Shown: positions 42,744-54,119 of the stretch, in pieces | Layout of the letters: each line of letters starts with the position of its first letter | Numbering within the stretch: position 1 is the first letter of the stretch | Source: Cedecea neteri NBRC 105707 = ATCC 33855 | GTDB taxonomy: Bacteria; Pseudomonadota; Gammaproteobacteria; Enterobacterales; Enterobacteriaceae | Assembly (NCBI RefSeq): GCF_001571265.1 | Contig: NZ_BCTL01000025.1 | Span: forward strand, 1 to 64,000 | Reading direction: 5' to 3' | Length of the DNA stretch: 64,000 bases | Notes under the pieces: model-generated | Told to the model about the DNA's origin: nothing | Database searches by the model: none | Seen by the model: the letters and a program-made list of their open reading frames with translations, nothing else | Program-made: the position numbers and the translations under genes

Positions 42744-43247
42744 ATGGATATGTCGCAGCTGTCGCCGCGCCGTCCTTACCTGCTGCGGGCTTTTTATGAG
42801 TGGCTGCTGGATAACCAGCTCACGCCGCATCTGGTGGTCGATATCACGCTGCCGGGCGTACAGGTTCCGATGGAGTATGCGCGTGACGGGCAAATTGTGC
42901 TGAACATCGCGCCGCGCGCCGTGGGCAATCTGGAGTTGGCCAATGACGAAGTGCGCTTTAACGCGCGTTTCGGCGGCGTACCTCGCCAGGTGAACGTGCC
43001 TATGGCCGCCGTTCTGGCTATCTATGCGCGTGAAAATGGCGCGGGTACGATGTTTGAGCCAGAAGCGGGCTATGATGAAGACGCCGAAAGCCACAATGAT
43101 GACCAGCCAGTCGTCGGTGAGCCTGAAACAGTGATGCAGGTTATTGACGGCGATCGCCCGGATCACGGCGATGACGACAATAACCCTGATGACGATCCGC
43201 CGCCGCCGCCGCGTGGTGGTCGCCCCGCACTGCGCGTGGTGAAATAA
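42744..43247 (+). CDS. sspB: ClpXP protease adaptor SspB
   Basis: SspB delivers ssrA-tagged proteins and processed RseA to ClpXP (167 residues). The N-terminal substrate-binding domain (about 1-115, with PRRPYLLRAFYEWLLDNQLT) is followed by an acidic flexible linker. The short C-terminal ClpX-docking motif RPALRVVK is intact. I prefer the ATG at 42744 over the in-frame GTG one codon upstream, by match to E. coli. It lies 3 nt after the sspA stop. Confidence 0.97.
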   Translation: MDMSQLSPRRPYLLRAFYEWLLDNQLTPHLVVDITLPGVQVPMEYARDGQIVLNIAPRAVGNLELANDEVRFNARFGGVPRQVNVPMAAVLAIYARENGAGTMFEPEAGYDEDAESHNDDQPVVGEPETVMQVIDGDRPDHGDDDNNPDDDPPPPPRGGRPALRVVK

Positions 43248-43248
43248 C

Positions 43249-43277
43249 AAAAAGCCAGTCGAAAGACTGGCTTTTTT
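43249..43277. terminator. Bidirectional terminator between sspB and gltD
   Basis: An AAAAAGCCAGTC/GACTGGCTTTTT stem with a GAAA-type loop runs into T7 on the plus strand and A-rich sequence on the other side, so it can serve both. A second hairpin without a U-tract (CTGGCG/CGCCAG, 43300-43319) lies just past the gltD stop. Confidence 0.9.
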
Positions 43278-43329
43278 TATGGCGTGATGGCGGCTAAATC
43301 TGGCGACCGAAGCCGCCAGGTTTTAACGT

Positions 43330-44757
<1,428 letters not shown>

Positions 44758-47700
44758 TTACTGCGCCTGCACCCGCAGCTCGGCTGCGGAACGACTGCGG
44801 TGACCCAACAATGCTTTAACATCACTGGACTTCGGTTTAACCAGGGTGAATTTCGAGGCGAATGCCGGCCAGTTAGCCAGAATCTCTTCACCGCGCTGGG
44901 AGCCGGTCAGCTGAACGTGTTCGGTTATCATGCCGCGCAGATGCTCTTCATGAATCGCCAGCTCTTCCACATTCAGTAATTCAACCAGTTCCGGGTTCAC
45001 GCGTTTGCGGAATTCACCGTCTTCGTCCAGCACGTAGGCGAATCCGCCCGTCATGCCGGCCCCGAAGTTAACCCCGGTTTTGCCAAGAATACAGACGATA
45101 CCGCCGGTCATGTACTCACAGCCGTTATCGCCAATGCCTTCAACCACGGTGATGGCACCGGAGTTACGCACCGCGAAACGCTCACCTGCGCGGCCTGCGG
45201 CATACATCTTCCCGCCGGTAGCGCCATACAGGCAGGTGTTGCCGATAATGGTCGCTTCGTGGCTGCGGAAGGCTGAGCCGACCGGAGGGCGCAGAGAAAT
45301 CAGGCCGCCCGCCATGCCTTTGCCTACATAGTCGTTGGCGTCGCCGGTCAGGTACAGCTCTACGCCGCCTGCGTTCCAGACGCCGAAGCTCTGGCCCGCG
45401 GTGCCGCTAAAGTGCGCTTTGATTGGGTCAGACGCCAGGCCTTGATCGCCGTGCTGCTGGGCAATGTAGCCCGAGAGCGAAGCTCCAATCGAACGGTCGG
45501 TGTTGCGGATATCAAACCAGAATGTTTTGCTCTGTTTGTCGTCCACATACGCCTGCGCCTGGTTCAGCAGCTGCGCGTTAAGGTCGCCCTTATCGAACGG
45601 CGGGTTATGCTCGGTGCAGTACACCGCTTTGCCCGGCATCGGTTCAGCCGTTTTCAGCAGGGCAGACAGATCAAGCTTCTGCTGCTTGGCGGTAAACCCG
45701 TCCAGCTCTTTCAGCAGGTCGGTACGGCCAATCAAATCAACCAGACGTTTCACGCCCAGTAGCGCCATCAGTTCGCGGGTTTCGCGAGCGATGAACTCAA
45801 AGTAGTTGGTCACTTTGAACGGCAGGCCGTGGTAATGGTTTTTACGCAGTTTGTCATCCTGAGTTGCCACGCCGGTTGCGCAGTTGTTCAGGTGGCAAAT
45901 TCGCAGATATTTACAGCCCAGCGCAACCATTGGCCCGGTACCGAAGCCGAAGCTTTCCGCGCCAAGGATGGCTGCCTTAATGATGTCGAGGCCGGTTTTC
46001 AGGCCGCCGTCCACCTGCAGGCGAATCTTATGGCGCAGGCCGTTAGCCACCAGAGCCTGCTGGGTTTCCACCAGGCCAAGCTCCCACGGGCAGCCCGCGT
46101 ATTTCACGGACGACAGCGGGCTTGCACCGGTGCCGCCGTCGTAGCCGGCAATGGTAATCAGGTCGGCATAGGCTTTGGCTACGCCCGTCGCAATGGTACC
46201 CACGCCCGGTTCGGAAACCAGCTTCACGGAGATCATCGCCTTCGGGTTAACCTGTTTCAGGTCGAAAATCAGCTGTGCCAGATCCTCGATAGAGTAGATA
46301 TCGTGGTGAGGCGGAGGTGAAATCAGCGTCACGCCCGGAACGGAGTAGCGCAGCTTGGCGATGTAAGGTGTGACCTTATCGCCCGGCAGCTGGCCGCCTT
46401 CGCCCGGTTTCGCGCCTTGTGCGACTTTAATCTGGATAACGTCGGCGTTGACCAGGTAAGCAGGGGTGACGCCGAAGCGGCCGGAAGCCACCTGCTTGAT
46501 ACGGGACACTTTATTGGTGCCGTAGCGCGCCGGATCTTCGCCGCCTTCGCCGGAGTTAGAGTTCCCGCCGATGCTGTTCATCGCTTCAGCCAGGGATTCG
46601 TGTGCTTCCGGGCTCAGGGCACCGATAGACATAGCCGCGGTATCAAAGCGTTTGAACAGCTCGGTCGCTGGCTCAACGTCTTCAATTTTGACGGACTCGT
46701 CCTGCGGATTCAGCGCAAGCATATCGCGCAGCGTCGCAACCGGACGCTCGTTAACCAGCTTCGCATACTGCTGATAGTCGCTGTATTCGCCGCTCTGCAC
46801 CGCTTTTTGCAGCGTTTGTACCACGTCCGGGTTGTAGGCGTGGTATTCCCCACCGTGAACGAACTTCAGCTGGCCGCCCTGATCCAATGGCTTACGCACC
46901 AGCCAGGCACGTTTGGACAGGTTCAGAAGGTCCTGCTGGAAGTCGCCAAAGCCTGCCCCGCCGATGCGGCTGACCGCACCCTGGAAGCAAAGCTCGGACA
47001 CTTCTTTGTGCAGCCCGACGGCTTCGAACAGCTTAGAGCAACGGTAGGAGGCGATAGTCGAGATGCCCATTTTGGACATGATCTTGTACAGCCCTTTATT
47101 GATGCCGTTGCGGTAGTTCTGCATCACGGTGCGGTAGTTTTTGTCGATAGCGCCGTTGTCGACCAGCTTCGCCAGGGTTTCATAGGCGAGATACGGATAG
47201 ATAGCGGTCGCGCCGAAGCCCAGCAGCACGGCGAAGTGGTGCGGGTCGCGGGCGCTGGCGGTTTCAACAATGATGTTGGCGTCACAGCGCAGGCTCTTCT
47301 CGACGAGACGAGTCTGGATGGCGCCCACGGCCATCGGGGCCGGCACCGGCAGACGATTTTTAGCAATATTACGGTCGGACAGCACCAGCAAGACAGTGCC
47401 GTTGCGCACCATGCGTTCTGCTTCGTCACAGAGCGCCATCACGGTTTCATGCAGCGACTTCTCGGTCACGTCATAGGTGATGTCCAGCGTATCGGCGCGA
47501 TAGTGTTCTTCTTCCAGCGTGGTGAGCTGCTGGAAATCAGACCACAGCAGAATCGGCGATTTAAAGCTCAGGCGGTGTGCCTGGCCTTCTGCTTCACAGA
47601 AGACGTTCATTTCGCGACCAATGCTGGTGGCCAGGGACATAACGTGTGCTTCACGCAGCGGATCGATTGGCGGGTTTGTCACCTGCGCGAACTGCTGGCG

Positions 47701-49218
47701 GAAGTAGTCATAAATAATGCGAGGCTGGCTGGAAAGCACGGCAAACGGGGTATCATCGCCCATTGAACCTACGGCTTCCTGACCATTTTCGCCCAGAACG
47801 CGAATCACTGAATCCAGTTCTTCGCTGCTGTAGTTAAACTGTTTCTGGTAGCTGGCGAGCGTGTCATCGTCCAGCTCCCGCGCGCCCACTTTTTCGTCCG
47901 GCAGGTCTTCAAACGGCACCAGGCGGCGAACGTTGTTCTCCATCCACTCTTTATACGGATGGCGGCTTTTCAGCTCGGCATCGGTTTCAGCGGAATGCAG
48001 AATACGGCCAATGCGGGTGTCGATAACCATCAGCTCGCCAGGACCAACGCGGCCTTTCTCAACAACTTCGTCCGGCTGGTAGTCCCAGATCCCGACTTCA
48101 GAGGCGCAGGTGATGAGCTTGTCTTTGGTGATGACGTAGCGTGCCGGACGCAGGCCGTTACGGTCCAGGTTGCAGGCGGCGAAACGCCCGTCGGACATCA
48201 CGATACCGGCTGGGCCGTCCCACGGCTCCATGTGCATGGAGTTAAAGTCGAAGAAGGCGCGTAGCTCAGGATCCATGTTCGGGTTGTTCTGCCATGCCGG
48301 CGGAACCAGCAGACGCATGGCGCGCACGATATCCATCCCGCCCGCCAGCAGCAGCTCAAGCATGTTATCCATGGAACTGGAGTCGGAGCCGGTTTCGTTC
48401 ACGAACGGCGCGGCGTCGTGCAGATCGGGGATCAGCGGCGTCTGGAATTTATAGGTACGGGCGCGCGCCCACTGGCGGTTACCGGTGATGGTATTGATCT
48501 CACCGTTGTGGGCCAGATAGCGGAACGGCTGAGCCAGCGGCCAGCGCGGCACGGTATTGGTGGAGAAACGCTGGTGGAACAGGCAAATGGCCGATTCCAG
48601 GCGAAGGTCCGCCAGGTCCAGGTAGAAGCGCGGCAGGTCAGCCGGCATACACAGACCTTTATAAATATTCACCAGGTTAGACAGACTGCAGATATAGAAG
48701 TCTTTATCTTCCTGGATGCGTTTTTCGATACGGCGACGGGCGATAAACAGGCGGCGTTCCATATCACGAGGACGCCAGCCCGCCGGGGCGTTAACGAAAA
48801 TTTGTTCAATACGTGGCAGAGAGGAGAGGGCGATTTCACCGAGCACGTCTTTGTTCAGCGGCACTTCACGCCAGCCAACAATAGACAGAGTTTCGTTTTG
48901 CAGCTCTTCTTCAACAATGCGGCGGCTGGCGCGAGCAAGCGCGTCATCCTGGCTTAAGAAAATCATGCCAACGGCATAGTTCTTGGCCAAACGCCAATTG
49001 CGTTCTTCTGCAACAATGCGGAAGAAACGATCTGGTTTTTGCAGCAGCAGGCCACAACCGTCGCCGGTTTTACCGTCGGCCAGGATGGCCCCACGGTGCT
49101 GCATACGGGCTAGCGCGTGAATAGCGGTACGCACTACCTTGTGGCTAGGTTCGCCTTCTATGTGGGCGATCAGGCCGAAACCACAGTTATCCTTCTCAAG
49201 GGATTTATCGTACAACAT
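44758..49218 (-). CDS. gltB: Glutamate synthase (NADPH) large subunit
   Basis: GltB combines glutamine hydrolysis with reductive transfer of ammonia to 2-oxoglutarate (1486 residues). It is made with an 11-residue propeptide ([11 protein letters not shown]) that exposes the nucleophile Cys12 of the class II amidotransferase domain. The central and FMN-binding synthase domains follow, with 3Fe-4S cysteines in [12 protein letters not shown] and a C-terminal glycine-rich beta-helix. The start at 49218 has GGAGG upstream. In some E. coli annotations the protein starts earlier, but here that upstream frame is closed by a stop just before this ATG. Confidence 0.98.
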   Translation of the reverse strand: MLYDKSLEKDNCGFGLIAHIEGEPSHKVVRTAIHALARMQHRGAILADGKTGDGCGLLLQKPDRFFRIVAEERNWRLAKNYAVGMIFLSQDDALARASRRIVEEELQNETLSIVGWREVPLNKDVLGEIALSSLPRIEQIFVNAPAGWRPRDMERRLFIARRRIEKRIQEDKDFYICSLSNLVNIYKGLCMPADLPRFYLDLADLRLESAICLFHQRFSTNTVPRWPLAQPFRYLAHNGEINTITGNRQWARARTYKFQTPLIPDLHDAAPFVNETGSDSSSMDNMLELLLAGGMDIVRAMRLLVPPAWQNNPNMDPELRAFFDFNSMHMEPWDGPAGIVMSDGRFAACNLDRNGLRPARYVITKDKLITCASEVGIWDYQPDEVVEKGRVGPGELMVIDTRIGRILHSAETDAELKSRHPYKEWMENNVRRLVPFEDLPDEKVGARELDDDTLASYQKQFNYSSEELDSVIRVLGENGQEAVGSMGDDTPFAVLSSQPRIIYDYFRQQFAQVTNPPIDPLREAHVMSLATSIGREMNVFCEAEGQAHRLSFKSPILLWSDFQQLTTLEEEHYRADTLDITYDVTEKSLHETVMALCDEAERMVRNGTVLLVLSDRNIAKNRLPVPAPMAVGAIQTRLVEKSLRCDANIIVETASARDPHHFAVLLGFGATAIYPYLAYETLAKLVDNGAIDKNYRTVMQNYRNGINKGLYKIMSKMGISTIASYRCSKLFEAVGLHKEVSELCFQGAVSRIGGAGFGDFQQDLLNLSKRAWLVRKPLDQGGQLKFVHGGEYHAYNPDVVQTLQKAVQSGEYSDYQQYAKLVNERPVATLRDMLALNPQDESVKIEDVEPATELFKRFDTAAMSIGALSPEAHESLAEAMNSIGGNSNSGEGGEDPARYGTNKVSRIKQVASGRFGVTPAYLVNADVIQIKVAQGAKPGEGGQLPGDKVTPYIAKLRYSVPGVTLISPPPHHDIYSIEDLAQLIFDLKQVNPKAMISVKLVSEPGVGTIATGVAKAYADLITIAGYDGGTGASPLSSVKYAGCPWELGLVETQQALVANGLRHKIRLQVDGGLKTGLDIIKAAILGAESFGFGTGPMVALGCKYLRICHLNNCATGVATQDDKLRKNHYHGLPFKVTNYFEFIARETRELMALLGVKRLVDLIGRTDLLKELDGFTAKQQKLDLSALLKTAEPMPGKAVYCTEHNPPFDKGDLNAQLLNQAQAYVDDKQSKTFWFDIRNTDRSIGASLSGYIAQQHGDQGLASDPIKAHFSGTAGQSFGVWNAGGVELYLTGDANDYVGKGMAGGLISLRPPVGSAFRSHEATIIGNTCLYGATGGKMYAAGRAGERFAVRNSGAITVVEGIGDNGCEYMTGGIVCILGKTGVNFGAGMTGGFAYVLDEDGEFRKRVNPELVELLNVEELAIHEEHLRGMITEHVQLTGSQRGEEILANWPAFASKFTLVKPKSSDVKALLGHRSRSAAELRVQAQ

Positions 49219-49219
49219 A

Positions 49220-49303
49220 TCAGTGAACCTCCCCAGGCTCTACGTTACTCCCAACCGTTTGCGCGTGGACGCAGCAAGGGCATGGCGACGGGGTTTGCGC
49301 ATC
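49220..49303 (-). CDS. Conserved 27-codon leader ORF upstream of gltB
   Basis: An ATG-ATG start at 49303 opens a 27-codon frame beginning [10 protein letters not shown] and ending PGEVH, closed by TGA one base before the gltB ATG (TGATATG). The same peptide start is known to me as the N-terminal extension of a long E. coli GltB annotation (TRKPRRHAL). There the frame runs into gltB; here one extra base closes it. The tight stop-start spacing and the gltB GGAGG inside this frame suggest translational coupling. A function is not known. Confidence 0.5.
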   Translation of the reverse strand, partial: DAQTPSPCPCCVHAQTVGSNVEPGEVH

Positions 49304-49446
49304 ATACGCTTGCCTCGCGTGTCGCCCTCTTAATGTCCAACGCATCCGGTGTCACAAGTGTTGAGGACTTGCTTTAGAGGGAATCTCAATTACTGCATAA
49401 ATATGATGGGCACAGAACCCATCCAGAAAGCTTCCAGCGGATTTCC

Positions 49447-49475
49447 AACTTATCGGGAAAGAGCACACAGGTCAA
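49447..49475 (-). promoter_or_regulatory. Candidate gltBD promoter
   Basis: On the minus strand TTGACC (49470-49475) and TAAGTT (49447-49452) are 17 bp apart, which puts the start near 49440 and gives a leader of about 220 nt including the leader ORF. The A/T-rich sequence at 49476-49560 is where Lrp and IHF act in E. coli; I did not map sites. Confidence 0.45.
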
Positions 49476-49628
49476 ATGGCATTCTTATTTATACAGAATT
49501 GTACTAAGAGTGGTTTAACAGCATGAATATAATGGGGTTTTAAGCTTTTTTTCCTGTAGTGACGGCACGGCGAGTGCCGAGCGTTATGTGATCGTCCTCA
49601 CTATCCGAAAGCCTCTGAAACTCCAGAC

Positions 49629-49658
49629 CATGCTGGCATGAGTAGTATTGCCAGCATG
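49629..49658. repeat. 10-bp inverted repeat in the gltB-yhcC spacer
   Basis: CATGCTGGCA (49629-49638) and TGCCAGCATG (49649-49658) form a perfect inverted repeat with a 10-nt gap. No U-tract follows on either strand. TGATATGCT overlapping and just past it (49657-49665) could be an extended -10 element, so an operator role is possible. Confidence 0.55.
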
Positions 49659-49688
49659 ATATGCTGCTTAACCCCCAAGGAGTGCAGC

Positions 49689-49724
49689 ATGACACTGTTT
49701 TTCACCGCTCGTCATATTCTTTAA
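49689..49724 (+). CDS. Possible 11-residue leader peptide upstream of yhcC
   Basis: ATG at 49689 opens an 11-codon ORF (MTLFFTARHIL, then TAA) preceded by an ideal AAGGAG ribosome binding site 6 nt upstream. It lies in the 679-bp gltB-yhcC spacer, on the yhcC strand and 173 nt before yhcC. I do not recognise it. The strong RBS is the only evidence for translation; it could arise by chance. Confidence 0.3.
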   Translation: MTLFFTARHIL

Positions 49725-49897
49725 ATAAAGGGCAGCATCATAAGGAAAAGTAATCAAGCTTGATGTGAATAGAGTTGCACTTATTTTGAGTTTATATGCA
49801 ATGGATAAGGCTGCGCCGAAGCGATTGATCCAGGTCATCGCCGGTGCGAGAAGAAAATGGCAGGCTAGGCCCCTTTTTCGGGACGGCCCATCAGATT

Positions 49898-50830
49898 ATG
49901 CAGTTACAGAAATTAGTCAATATGTTTGGCGGCGATCTCTCTCGTCGCTATGGGCAAAAGGTCCATAAACTTACGCTGCACGGTGGATTCAGTTGCCCAA
50001 ATCGCGACGGCACTATCGGGCGGGGCGGCTGCACTTTTTGCAACGTAGCCTCTTTTGCTGACGAAGCTCAGCAGCACAATTCCATCGCCGAGCAACTCGC
50101 ACATCAGGCCAGCCGGGTGAACCGTGCTCAGCGCTATCTGGCCTATTTCCAGGCCTACACCAGCACCTGGGCTGAGGTGCAGGTGTTGCGGTCGATGTAC
50201 CAACAGGCGGTGAGCCAGACTAGCATCGTGGGGCTGTGTGTCGGTACCCGACCTGACTGCGTGCCCGACAGCGTACTGGATTTGTTAAGCGATTATCATG
50301 CACAGGGCTATGAAGTGTGGCTGGAGCTGGGTTTACAGACGGCGAATGACAAGACGTTGCACCGGATCAACCGTGGGCATGATTTTGCCTGCTATCAGGA
50401 GACAACCCGCCGGGCTCGAGCGAGAGGTTTAAAGGTTTGCAGCCATCTGATTGTCGGTTTGCCCGGTGAAGGTCAGCAGCAATGCATGGACACGCTGGAA
50501 AAAGTGGTTGAAACCGGCGTGGATGGCCTGAAGCTGCATCCTCTGCATATTGTTGAAGGCAGTATTATGGCCAAAAGCTGGCGAGCAGGTCGCCTGGAGG
50601 GCATTGCGCTGGATGAGTACGTCGTCACTGCGGGAGAAATGATTCGCCATACGCCGCTTGATGTGGTGTTCCATCGTATTTCGGCTAACGCCAGGCGCCC
50701 CACGCTGCTGGCCCCTTTGTGGTGTGAAAATCGCTGGGCCGCGATGGTGGATATCGACAGGTATTTGCTGACGCACGGGACGCAGGGTTCAGCGCTGGGC
50801 ACGCCGTGGGATCTCTCACTTCTTTCGTAA
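49898..50830 (+). CDS. yhcC: Radical SAM protein YhcC
   Basis: YhcC is a radical S-adenosylmethionine protein of a widespread family without a proven reaction (310 residues). The iron-sulfur cysteines are in CPNRDGTIGRGGCTFC near residue 28, an unusual long first spacing typical of this family. LCVGTRPDCVPD and LELGLQTANDKTL follow in the SAM domain. I chose the ATG at 49898 because it matches the E. coli start MQLQKLVNMFGGD; an upstream in-frame ATG is open. The ribosome binding site is weak. Confidence 0.9.
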   Translation: MQLQKLVNMFGGDLSRRYGQKVHKLTLHGGFSCPNRDGTIGRGGCTFCNVASFADEAQQHNSIAEQLAHQASRVNRAQRYLAYFQAYTSTWAEVQVLRSMYQQAVSQTSIVGLCVGTRPDCVPDSVLDLLSDYHAQGYEVWLELGLQTANDKTLHRINRGHDFACYQETTRRARARGLKVCSHLIVGLPGEGQQQCMDTLEKVVETGVDGLKLHPLHIVEGSIMAKSWRAGRLEGIALDEYVVTAGEMIRHTPLDVVFHRISANARRPTLLAPLWCENRWAAMVDIDRYLLTHGTQGSALGTPWDLSLLS

Positions 50831-50891
50831 ATCCTGAGCCCGATTCCTTTTTGCGGTATATTTAGCGCATCCACGGCGAAGGAATCGTTCC

Positions 50892-53234
50892 ATGAAGCAA
50901 ATTCGGTTATTGGCGCAGTATTACGTTGATCTTATGGTGAAGCTGGGGCTGGTTCGCTTTTCCCTGCTGCTGGCCTCAGCGCTGGTTCTACTGGCGATGG
51001 TGGTGCAAATGGCCGTCACCATGCTGCTGCGCGGGCAGGTCGAAAGTATCGACGTGGTCCGCTCTATCTTCTTTGGTTTGTTGATTACGCCCTGGGCGGT
51101 TTACTTCCTGTCGGTGGTTGTCGAACAGCTTGAGGAGTCCAGGCAACGGCTGTCGAAGCTGGTGGAAAAGCTGGAAGAGATGCGCGAGCGCGATCTTATT
51201 CTGAACGTGCAGCTGAAGGACAATATCTCGCAGCTAAACCAGGAAATTGCCGACCGCGTGAAAGCGGAAGCTGAACGCCAGACCATGCTTGAGCAGCTTA
51301 AAGTCGAGATGCAGGAGCGTGAAGAGACGCAAATCCGCCTCGAGCAGCAATCCTCCTTCCTGCGTTCTTTCCTTGATGCCTCTCCCGACTTGGTCTTCTA
51401 CCGCAACGAAGACCGAGAGTTTTCCGGCTGTAACAGGGCGATGGAGCTGTTGACCGGCAAAAGCGAGAAACAGCTGGTGCATCTCAAACCGCAGGACGTG
51501 TACACGGCTGAAGCGGCAGAGAAAGTGCTGGAAACGGATGAAAAAGTGTTCCGCCATAACGTTTCTCTGACCTACGAGCAGTGGCTGGATTACCCGGATG
51601 GGCGAAAAGCCTGCTTCGAAATCCGTAAAGTGCCTTATTACGACCGCGTTGGTAAACGCCACGGGTTGATGGGGTTTGGCCGCGATATTACCGAGCGTAA
51701 ACGCTACCAGGATGCGCTGGAGCGCGCGAGCCGGGACAAGACAACCTTCATCTCAACCATCAGCCACGAGCTGCGTACGCCGCTGAACGGCATTGTCGGC
51801 CTGAGCCGTATTCTGCTGGATACCGACCTCACCGCCGAACAAACCAATTACCTGAAAACGATCCACGTTTCCGCCATCACGCTTGGCAATATCTTCAACG
51901 ATATTATTGATATGGATAAGCTTGAGCGCCGCAAAGTGCAGCTCGATAACCAGCCGGTGGATTTCACCAGCTTCCTTGCTGACCTTGAAAACCTTTCTGG
52001 CCTGCAGGCTCAGCAAAAAGGATTGTCGTTTGTGATGGATCCTACTCTGCCGCTGCCGCACAAGGTAGTGACGGACGGTACTCGCCTGCGCCAGATCCTC
52101 TGGAACCTGATCAGCAATGCCGTGAAGTTCACGCCGAAAGGTGGATTAGTCACGGTGCGCGTTCGCTATGAAGAAGAGAGCTGTCTGCGCTTTGAGGTTC
52201 AGGACTCCGGAATTGGTATTCCGGTGGATGAGCAGGACAAAATCTTTGCTATGTACTATCAGGTTAAAGACAGCCACGGTGGCAAGCCTGCGACCGGCAC
52301 GGGGATTGGGCTGGCAGTTTCTCGCCGTCTGGCGAAAAGCATGGGCGGAGACATTACCGTCACTAGCAGGCCGGGTGAAGGCTCGCTGTTCACGCTGACC
52401 GTTCAGGCACCGAGCGTGGCGGAAGAAGTGGAAGATACGCTTGAAGATGACGATATGCCGCTGCCTGCCCTGCATGTGCTTCTGGTGGAGGATATTGAGC
52501 TTAATGTCATCGTTGCGCGCTCGGTACTAGAGAAGCTTGGCAACAGCGTTGACGTAGCAATGACCGGGAAAGACGCGCTGGAAATGTTTATGCCGGGCGA
52601 ATACGACCTGGTGCTGCTGGATATCCAGTTGCCGGATATGACCGGGCTGGATATCTCCCGCGAGCTGAATAAACGCTTTAGCAAAGATGAACTGCCGCCT
52701 CTGGTGGCATTAACGGCTAACGTGCTGAAAAACAAGACTGAATATCTTGAGGCCGGGATGGATGATGTGCTGAGTAAGCCGCTCGCCGTGCCGGCCTTGA
52801 TGTCGATGATCCAAAAATTCTGGGATAACCAGATAACGGACAAGGAGCCTGTGGTGACAAAAGTCGATAGTGAAAAACAGCAAGCGTTACTCGATATTCC
52901 GATGCTCGAACAATATATCGAGCTGGTGGGGCCAAAACTCATTACCGATGGCCTGGCGATGTTTGAAAAAATGATGCCGGGTTATTTAGACGTTCTCGAT
53001 TCCAATATGACCGCGCGAGATAACAAAGGTGTGGTGGAAGAGGGGCATAAAATAAAAGGCGCGGCTGGCTCGGTTGGTTTGCGGCATTTACAGCAGGTTG
53101 CCCAGCAAATTCAGTCGCCGGACTTACCGGCCTGGTCTGATAATGTCGGTGAATGGATCGAAGAGCTGAAACAAGAGTGGCAACATGACGTTAGCGTATT
53201 AAAAGCGTGGGTTGCGGATGCTGGAAAAAAATGA
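50892..53234 (+). CDS. arcB: Aerobic respiration control sensor kinase ArcB
   Basis: ArcB senses the redox state of quinones and phosphorylates ArcA through a His-Asp-His-Asp relay (780 residues). It has two membrane helices (about 22-46 and 56-77), a coiled coil and PAS domain (about 80-270), then a histidine kinase domain with His292 in SHELRTPLNG. A receiver follows with Asp577 in LLDIQLPD, and an HPt domain with His719 in EEGHKIKGAAG. The redox-active cysteines are Cys180 and Cys241. Its stop codon lies inside the arcZ terminator on the other strand. Confidence 0.97.
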   Translation: MKQIRLLAQYYVDLMVKLGLVRFSLLLASALVLLAMVVQMAVTMLLRGQVESIDVVRSIFFGLLITPWAVYFLSVVVEQLEESRQRLSKLVEKLEEMRERDLILNVQLKDNISQLNQEIADRVKAEAERQTMLEQLKVEMQEREETQIRLEQQSSFLRSFLDASPDLVFYRNEDREFSGCNRAMELLTGKSEKQLVHLKPQDVYTAEAAEKVLETDEKVFRHNVSLTYEQWLDYPDGRKACFEIRKVPYYDRVGKRHGLMGFGRDITERKRYQDALERASRDKTTFISTISHELRTPLNGIVGLSRILLDTDLTAEQTNYLKTIHVSAITLGNIFNDIIDMDKLERRKVQLDNQPVDFTSFLADLENLSGLQAQQKGLSFVMDPTLPLPHKVVTDGTRLRQILWNLISNAVKFTPKGGLVTVRVRYEEESCLRFEVQDSGIGIPVDEQDKIFAMYYQVKDSHGGKPATGTGIGLAVSRRLAKSMGGDITVTSRPGEGSLFTLTVQAPSVAEEVEDTLEDDDMPLPALHVLLVEDIELNVIVARSVLEKLGNSVDVAMTGKDALEMFMPGEYDLVLLDIQLPDMTGLDISRELNKRFSKDELPPLVALTANVLKNKTEYLEAGMDDVLSKPLAVPALMSMIQKFWDNQITDKEPVVTKVDSEKQQALLDIPMLEQYIELVGPKLITDGLAMFEKMMPGYLDVLDSNMTARDNKGVVEEGHKIKGAAGSVGLRHLQQVAQQIQSPDLPAWSDNVGEWIEELKQEWQHDVSVLKAWVADAGKK

Positions 53235-53348
53235 CCCCGGCCAGGCCGGGGTGCGCGAATACTGCGCCAACACCAGGGAAAACAGGGTTGCGCCTTTTTT
53301 AGCGTTGAATTATCGAATGGCACAACCAGCAATTCGCGGGCTGTCAGC
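53225..53348 (-). ncRNA. arcZ: Hfq-dependent small RNA ArcZ
   Basis: The minus strand carries the conserved ArcZ 3' half (TCCCTGGTGTTGGCGCA, then AGTATTCGCGCACC) and the terminator CCCCGGCC-TGG-CCGGGG ending in seven U residues. ArcZ activates rpoS and represses other mRNAs including arcB; its processed 3' part of about 56 nt is the active form. The 5' half is more divergent from E. coli. The start near 53348 is estimated from TATCTT (53354-53359) as -10. Synteny (between arcB and elbB) is as in E. coli. The terminator overlaps the end of arcB. Confidence 0.88.
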
Positions 53349-53465
53349 CATATAAGATAGCAAACCTTAAAATATTTGTTACGTGAATCAGTAAAATATG
53401 TGAAGCATAGCGATCAAATTAACGTGACTGATACTGGTTCACCCGGAACAAAAAGGAACTGACGG

Positions 53466-54119
53466 ATGAAAAAAATAGGCGTAGTGCTGAGCGGCTGTGG
53501 GGTTTATGACGGAAGTGAGATCCATGAGGCGGTATTAACGCTGCTTGCGATTTCTCGCTCTGGTGCTGAAGCAGTTTGCTTCGCGCCGGATAAACCTCAG
53601 TCTGACGTGATCGATCATTTAACCGGTGAACCTGCGACGGAGACTCGTGGTGTGCTGGTGGAAGCTGCGCGCATTACTCGCGGCAATATTCAGCCGTTGC
53701 ATGAAGCTTTGTCTGAAAACCTTGACGCATTGATTGTGCCGGGCGGTTTTGGCGCGGCTAAAAATCTCAGCACCTTTGCTTCACAGGGTGCTGATTGTGA
53801 GGTGGATGCAGATTTACGCCGCCTTGCGCGGGAATGTCACGAACAGGGCAAGCCGCTCGGTTTTATGTGTATTGCTCCGGCGATGTTGCCAAAGATTCTG
53901 GATATGCCTTTGCGTCTGACCATCGGTACCGACATTGATACCGCTGAGTTACTGGAAGCTATGGGGGCTGAGCACATCCCTTGCCCGGTGGATGATATCG
54001 TGGTGGACGAGGAACAGAAGGTTGTCACCACGCCTGCTTACATGCTGGCGCAAAATATCGCTGAAGCCGCTGCCGGGATCGACAAGCTGGTTGCCCGAGT
54101 CCTGGAACTTAGCGCATGA
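53466..54119 (+). CDS. elbB: Glyoxalase-like protein ElbB (ES1 family)
   Basis: ElbB is a 217-residue protein of the DJ-1/PfpI superfamily, reported as a weak glyoxalase in E. coli and linked to isoprenoid synthesis. It has [17 protein letters not shown] near the start, [14 protein letters not shown] near residue 90, and the nucleophile-elbow cysteine in [10 protein letters not shown] near residue 138. An AAGGAAC ribosome binding site precedes the ATG. It overlaps mtgA by 4 nt (ATGA), so the two are coupled. Confidence 0.94.
   Translation: MKKIGVVLSGCGVYDGSEIHEAVLTLLAISRSGAEAVCFAPDKPQSDVIDHLTGEPATETRGVLVEAARITRGNIQPLHEALSENLDALIVPGGFGAAKNLSTFASQGADCEVDADLRRLARECHEQGKPLGFMCIAPAMLPKILDMPLRLTIGTDIDTAELLEAMGAEHIPCPVDDIVVDEEQKVVTTPAYMLAQNIAEAAAGIDKLVARVLELSA

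Noticed and set aside
46417-47766. A 449-codon open frame on the plus strand inside gltB
   Set aside because: It is antisense to a highly conserved enzyme gene, has no ribosome binding site or recognisable domain, and reflects the G/C-rich codon pattern of gltB.
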